Below are positions 6,118-8,485 of a stretch of 8,485 nucleotides of DNA, one piece after another. Source of the stretch: an uncultured Coriobacteriaceae bacterium (lineage in GTDB: Bacteria; Actinomycetota; Coriobacteriia; Coriobacteriales; Atopobiaceae); the NCBI GenBank assembly GCA_902772085.1, contig CACXZL010000055.1, positions 1 through 8,485 on the forward strand, read 5' to 3'. Below the pieces are notes generated by a model. That model was given only the letters and a program-made list of their open reading frames with translations, did not search any database and was not told the DNA's origin. How positions within the stretch are numbered: position 1 is the first letter of the stretch; each line of letters begins with the position of its first letter. The translations under genes were made by a program, and so were the position numbers.

Positions 6118-7452
6118 ATGGCAGAACAAGACATTATGGAGTTGACTCGTGAGGTCGTGGCCGACGGGTCGCTGAGCGAGCAGGATGTGGAGACCATCCT
6201 TGCGGCCGCGCGCACACGCAGCGAGAAGCAGCCGCTCACCACGAAGGAGCGCTCCGAGATTATGGGCATCGTGCGCGACCGCATGAAGGGGTTGACCTTC
6301 GCGGAGCTGCCCATGGCGATGCGCATTCTGAGTATCATCCTCATCGTAGCCGGCGCGATAGGCATCATCGCGGGCATTACGTATCTACTTCCCATAATAC
6401 GGGGCGACTCCCTGGAAAGGGCGACGGAATCGGTGACTGCCACCACGGCGGTGGTCATTATCTTGGCGGGCGTCTGCTCCTTTGTCTCCTCCGTGCTCTC
6501 GTTCCTCGTGGGATTGCGTCTCATCAAGGGGATGCGCGGCGCCGCCAGCGTGCTCATAAACTTAAACATCGCGGTGTCTGTCGTCTCGATGGTCTGTGAG
6601 TTCATATTTTACGGCGCCGGCCCCCTGCTCATATTCAACCTCGTGCAGATCGCGGCGCAGGCTGCGCTTTCGGCCTATCTCAACCCCTCGCTCACCAACG
6701 AAACGAACTTGTCGGCGGCTCTTCGAGAGCTGGACACGGAGGTCCATGCCAAGCAGGGCACGCTCGGTCTTGCCGATCCTGGCAAAGGCTATATTCGTCT
6801 TGACTTCTTCAACCTGTTTTGGACGTTTATGGTGGGCAGCTTCGTAGGCCTCATCGTTGAGATCATCTTCCACATGGTCGTCGTCGAGCCTGGCGTTTAC
6901 CAGGACCGCGCCGGCCTGCTCTGGGGTCCCTTCTCGCCCATCTACGGCATCGGAGCCGTGCTCATGACCATCGCGCTCAATCGCTTCAAGGATCGCAACA
7001 TCTTCTTTGTCTTCGTCGTGTGCACCATCATCGGTGGCGGCTTCGAGTACTTCGTCAGCTGGTTCATGGAAGTGTCGTTTGGCGCTACGGCTTGGGATTA
7101 TTCCAACGAGTTTCTTGGTGACATATTTGGCGGGCGCACTTGTCTGCTCTTCGCCTCCATGTTTGGCTTCCTCGGCCTGGTGTGGATCAAGCTGCTGTTG
7201 CCGATCTTCCTGCGCATCTTCAACCTCATTCCGTGGAAATGGCGCTACAGCGTGACGGCGGTGGTGGCTGCATTCATGCTGGTAAACGGCATTATGACGC
7301 TGCAGGCGCTCGACAACTGGGGTGCGCGCAAAGCGGGCCACAAGCCCACGACTTCCATCGAGAAGTTCTATGCCGAGAACTTCAACGACGAGTACATGGC
7401 AAATCGCTTCCAGTCCATGACCATCGACCCCGACAAGTCGGTGCGCAAGTAG
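6118..7452 (+). CDS. Multi-pass membrane protein with C-terminal PF06541 (putative ABC-transporter type IV) domain
   Basis: The 444-residue protein has three parts. Residues 1-66 are cytoplasmic, helical and charged. Four membrane helices follow (about 70-94, 108-133, 144-165 and 168-188) and then a hydrophilic linker. From about 230 comes the PF06541 region, recognisable by RAGLLWGPFSPIYGIGAVLM, then GGGFEYFVSWFMEVSFGATAWDYS and GGRTCLLFASMFGFLGLVWIK, spanning about four helices, with a ninth helix near 378-396. PF06541 members are annotated as 'putative ABC transporter permease', but no ATPase or binding protein is near and no transport role is shown, so that name should be taken loosely. 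Many members are little more than the domain; the extra N-terminal four-helix block makes this one long. The ATG at 6118 lacks a good ribosome binding site; ATG 6136 (residue 7) is in frame but no better. The gene appears monocistronic, between its own promoter and the terminator at 7501-7531. Confidence 0.88.
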   Translation: MAEQDIMELTREVVADGSLSEQDVETILAAARTRSEKQPLTTKERSEIMGIVRDRMKGLTFAELPMAMRILSIILIVAGAIGIIAGITYLLPIIRGDSLERATESVTATTAVVIILAGVCSFVSSVLSFLVGLRLIKGMRGAASVLINLNIAVSVVSMVCEFIFYGAGPLLIFNLVQIAAQAALSAYLNPSLTNETNLSAALRELDTEVHAKQGTLGLADPGKGYIRLDFFNLFWTFMVGSFVGLIVEIIFHMVVVEPGVYQDRAGLLWGPFSPIYGIGAVLMTIALNRFKDRNIFFVFVVCTIIGGGFEYFVSWFMEVSFGATAWDYSNEFLGDIFGGRTCLLFASMFGFLGLVWIKLLLPIFLRIFNLIPWKWRYSVTAVVAAFMLVNGIMTLQALDNWGARKAGHKPTTSIEKFYAENFNDEYMANRFQSMTIDPDKSVRK

Positions 7453-7500
7453 CAAGAGAATCCGCGTGCGTTCGTCACGTAGCCATATGCACTGCAACAT

Positions 7501-7531
7501 GGGGACTCCTTTGTTTGGGGGTCCCCTTTTT
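7501..7531 (+). terminator. Intrinsic terminator of the PF06541 gene
   Basis: GGGGACTCC (7501-7509) pairs with the run ending GTCCCC (7518-7526), nine pairs including one T-G, around a T-rich loop, followed directly by TTTTT (7527-7531). It lies 48 bases after the stop codon and separates this transcript from metG. Confidence 0.92.
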
Positions 7532-7572
7532 GGTAAACCGAGTTTTGCGAATGCCGCTTCCGTCATATCCGC

Positions 7573-7612
7573 TACAATGGTGAGCTGTGAAAAAACTGCG
7601 CCTCCATGGCGC
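7573..7612 (+). promoter_or_regulatory. Possible metG promoter -10 and leader hairpin
   Basis: TACAAT (7573-7578) is the same -10-like hexamer found before pcrA and the DUF853 gene. It lies downstream of the terminator and 62 bases before the metG start. A -35 hexamer is not evident at normal spacing; TTGCGA (7545-7550) is 22 bases away. In the short leader, GCGCC (7598-7602) and GGCGC (7608-7612) form a 5-bp hairpin with a TCCAT loop. The leader is far too short for a T-box. Confidence 0.4.
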
Positions 7613-7640
7613 GTGGGTTGGATGTCGCAAGGAGGATTCA

Positions 7641-8485
7641 ATGGCAAGCACACACAAGAAACCGTTCTACGTTACGACCCCCATATACTACGTCAATGCG
7701 GCTCCCCACCTAGGAACTGCCTACTGCACCATTCTGTGCGATGTGCAGGCTCGTTTCCGTCGTGCGATGGGGGAGGACGTTAAGTTCCTCACCGGCTTGG
7801 ACGAGCATGGCGAGAAGGTCCAGCGTGCGGCGGAGGACCACGGCATGACGCCGCAGGAGTGGTGCGACAGTCTCGCTCCCGCCTTCCACGACATCTGGAA
7901 GACGCTCGAGATCTCAAACGACGACTTCATCCGCACTACGCAGCCACGCCAGATTGCCGCCGTTCAGCATCTGTGGAACCTCATGAAGGATGCCGGCTAC
8001 ATCTACAAGGGCTCCTACGACGGCTGGTATTGCGTGCACGAGGAGACCTACTACACGGAGACGCAGGTCCAGAAGTCCGACGAAGAGCACCATGTGGAGG
8101 GTCAGCACCTTTGTCCCGAGTGCCAGCGCGAGCTGCAGCGCGTGAAGGAAGAGAGCTGGTTCTTCAAGCTCTCCGCATTCCAGGACCGCCTGCTCAAGCT
8201 CTACGAAGAGCATCCCGACTTTGTGATGCCCGCCTTCCGCATGAACGAGGTTCGCACCTTCGTGGAGAGCGGTCTCAAGGACATCTCGGTGAGCCGCACG
8301 AGCTTTGATTGGGGCATTCCCGTTCCGTTTGATGACAAGCACGTCACCTACGTGTGGTTTGACGCGCTGCTCAACTATGCCACGGCGGTGGGCTTCGGCA
8401 ACCCCGAGATGGCCGACGAGTACGCCCGTCGCTGGCCGGCGCAGTACCACGTGGTGGGCAAGGACATCATCCGCTTCCACTGCGT
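7641..8485 (+). CDS. metG: Methionyl-tRNA synthetase, 5' part
   Basis: MetRS charges tRNA-Met with methionine in the cytoplasm. The window holds the first 281 codons, and the gene continues past its end. The class I signature appears as HLGT (23-26) after TPIYYVNAAP. TGLDEHGEKVQRAA and the connective-peptide stretch GWYCVHEETYYTE follow, then SWFFKLSAFQDRLL, DWGIPVPFDDKHVTYVWFDALLNY and, at the edge, VVGKDIIRFHC; all are standard MetRS blocks. The KMSKS loop and anticodon-binding domain lie beyond the window. The start at 7641 is secure: a perfect AAGGAGG (7629-7635) is five bases upstream. The zinc knuckle is incomplete: C131-x2-E134 and C158-x2-C161, where many related enzymes have four Cys (or three Cys and a His). 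It is preceded by a terminator and its own likely promoter, so it starts a new transcript. Confidence 0.97.
   Translation, partial: MASTHKKPFYVTTPIYYVNAAPHLGTAYCTILCDVQARFRRAMGEDVKFLTGLDEHGEKVQRAAEDHGMTPQEWCDSLAPAFHDIWKTLEISNDDFIRTTQPRQIAAVQHLWNLMKDAGYIYKGSYDGWYCVHEETYYTETQVQKSDEEHHVEGQHLCPECQRELQRVKEESWFFKLSAFQDRLLKLYEEHPDFVMPAFRMNEVRTFVESGLKDISVSRTSFDWGIPVPFDDKHVTYVWFDALLNYATAVGFGNPEMADEYARRWPAQYHVVGKDIIRFHC

Noticed and set aside
6002..6145. Possible upstream small ORF in the leader (47 codons from ATG 6002), overlapping the PF06541 gene start.
   Set aside because: Its start lies only about five bases after the predicted transcription start, it has no ribosome binding site in the transcript, and its sequence is better explained by the paired leader arms.
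6562..7653. Minus-strand open frame of 363 codons opposite the PF06541 gene.
   Set aside because: Rich in His, Glu and Asp, as expected from reverse-reading membrane-helix codons. It also runs through the terminator and has no supporting motif.

Overview
This window comes from a GC-rich bacterium, most likely an actinobacterium of the class Coriobacteriia (the Olsenella/Atopobium/Collinsella type). That assignment is an inference from codon use, strong AAGGAGG-type ribosome binding sites, TACAAT-type -10 boxes and the character of the proteins. I see no mobile element, phage gene, CRISPR array, tRNA or rRNA. All six genes read on the plus strand.

Layout: (1) the 3' end of a gene for an acidic, Ser/Thr/Gly-rich exported protein with a C-terminal membrane anchor (to 775). 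(2) An intergenic region of 264 bases dominated by a 109-base palindromic element. (3) pcrA, a complete UvrD/PcrA-type DNA helicase with the C-terminal RNA-polymerase-binding domain (1040-3481). (4) A HerA-like ATPase of the DUF853/YjgR family with a long charged helical C-terminal region built partly from 11-residue repeats (3582-5258). It is followed after 45 bases by a hotdog-fold acyl-CoA thioesterase (5304-5801), probably in the same transcript. (5) An intergenic region of 316 bases holding a second, diverged copy of the palindromic element, then the best promoter in the window and a leader of about 120 bases that can fold. (6) A nine-helix membrane protein with a C-terminal PF06541 'putative ABC-transporter type IV' domain (6118-7452), closed by a clear intrinsic terminator. 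(7) The 5' part of metG, methionyl-tRNA synthetase (7641 to the window end).

The genes are mostly housekeeping or conserved hypothetical and do not form one pathway. PcrA and MetRS are core functions; the DUF853 ATPase and the thioesterase are neighbours without an obvious functional link.

The most interesting signal lies between genes. Two dispersed copies of a long stem-loop share an identical 27-base apical segment, while their stems have changed on both sides at several positions so that pairing is kept. This looks like a maintained structure (a structured RNA or a REP-like palindromic element) and I cannot name its family. A second, independent structured candidate is the leader of the PF06541 gene, with a perfect 9-bp long-range stem starting a few bases after the predicted transcription start.
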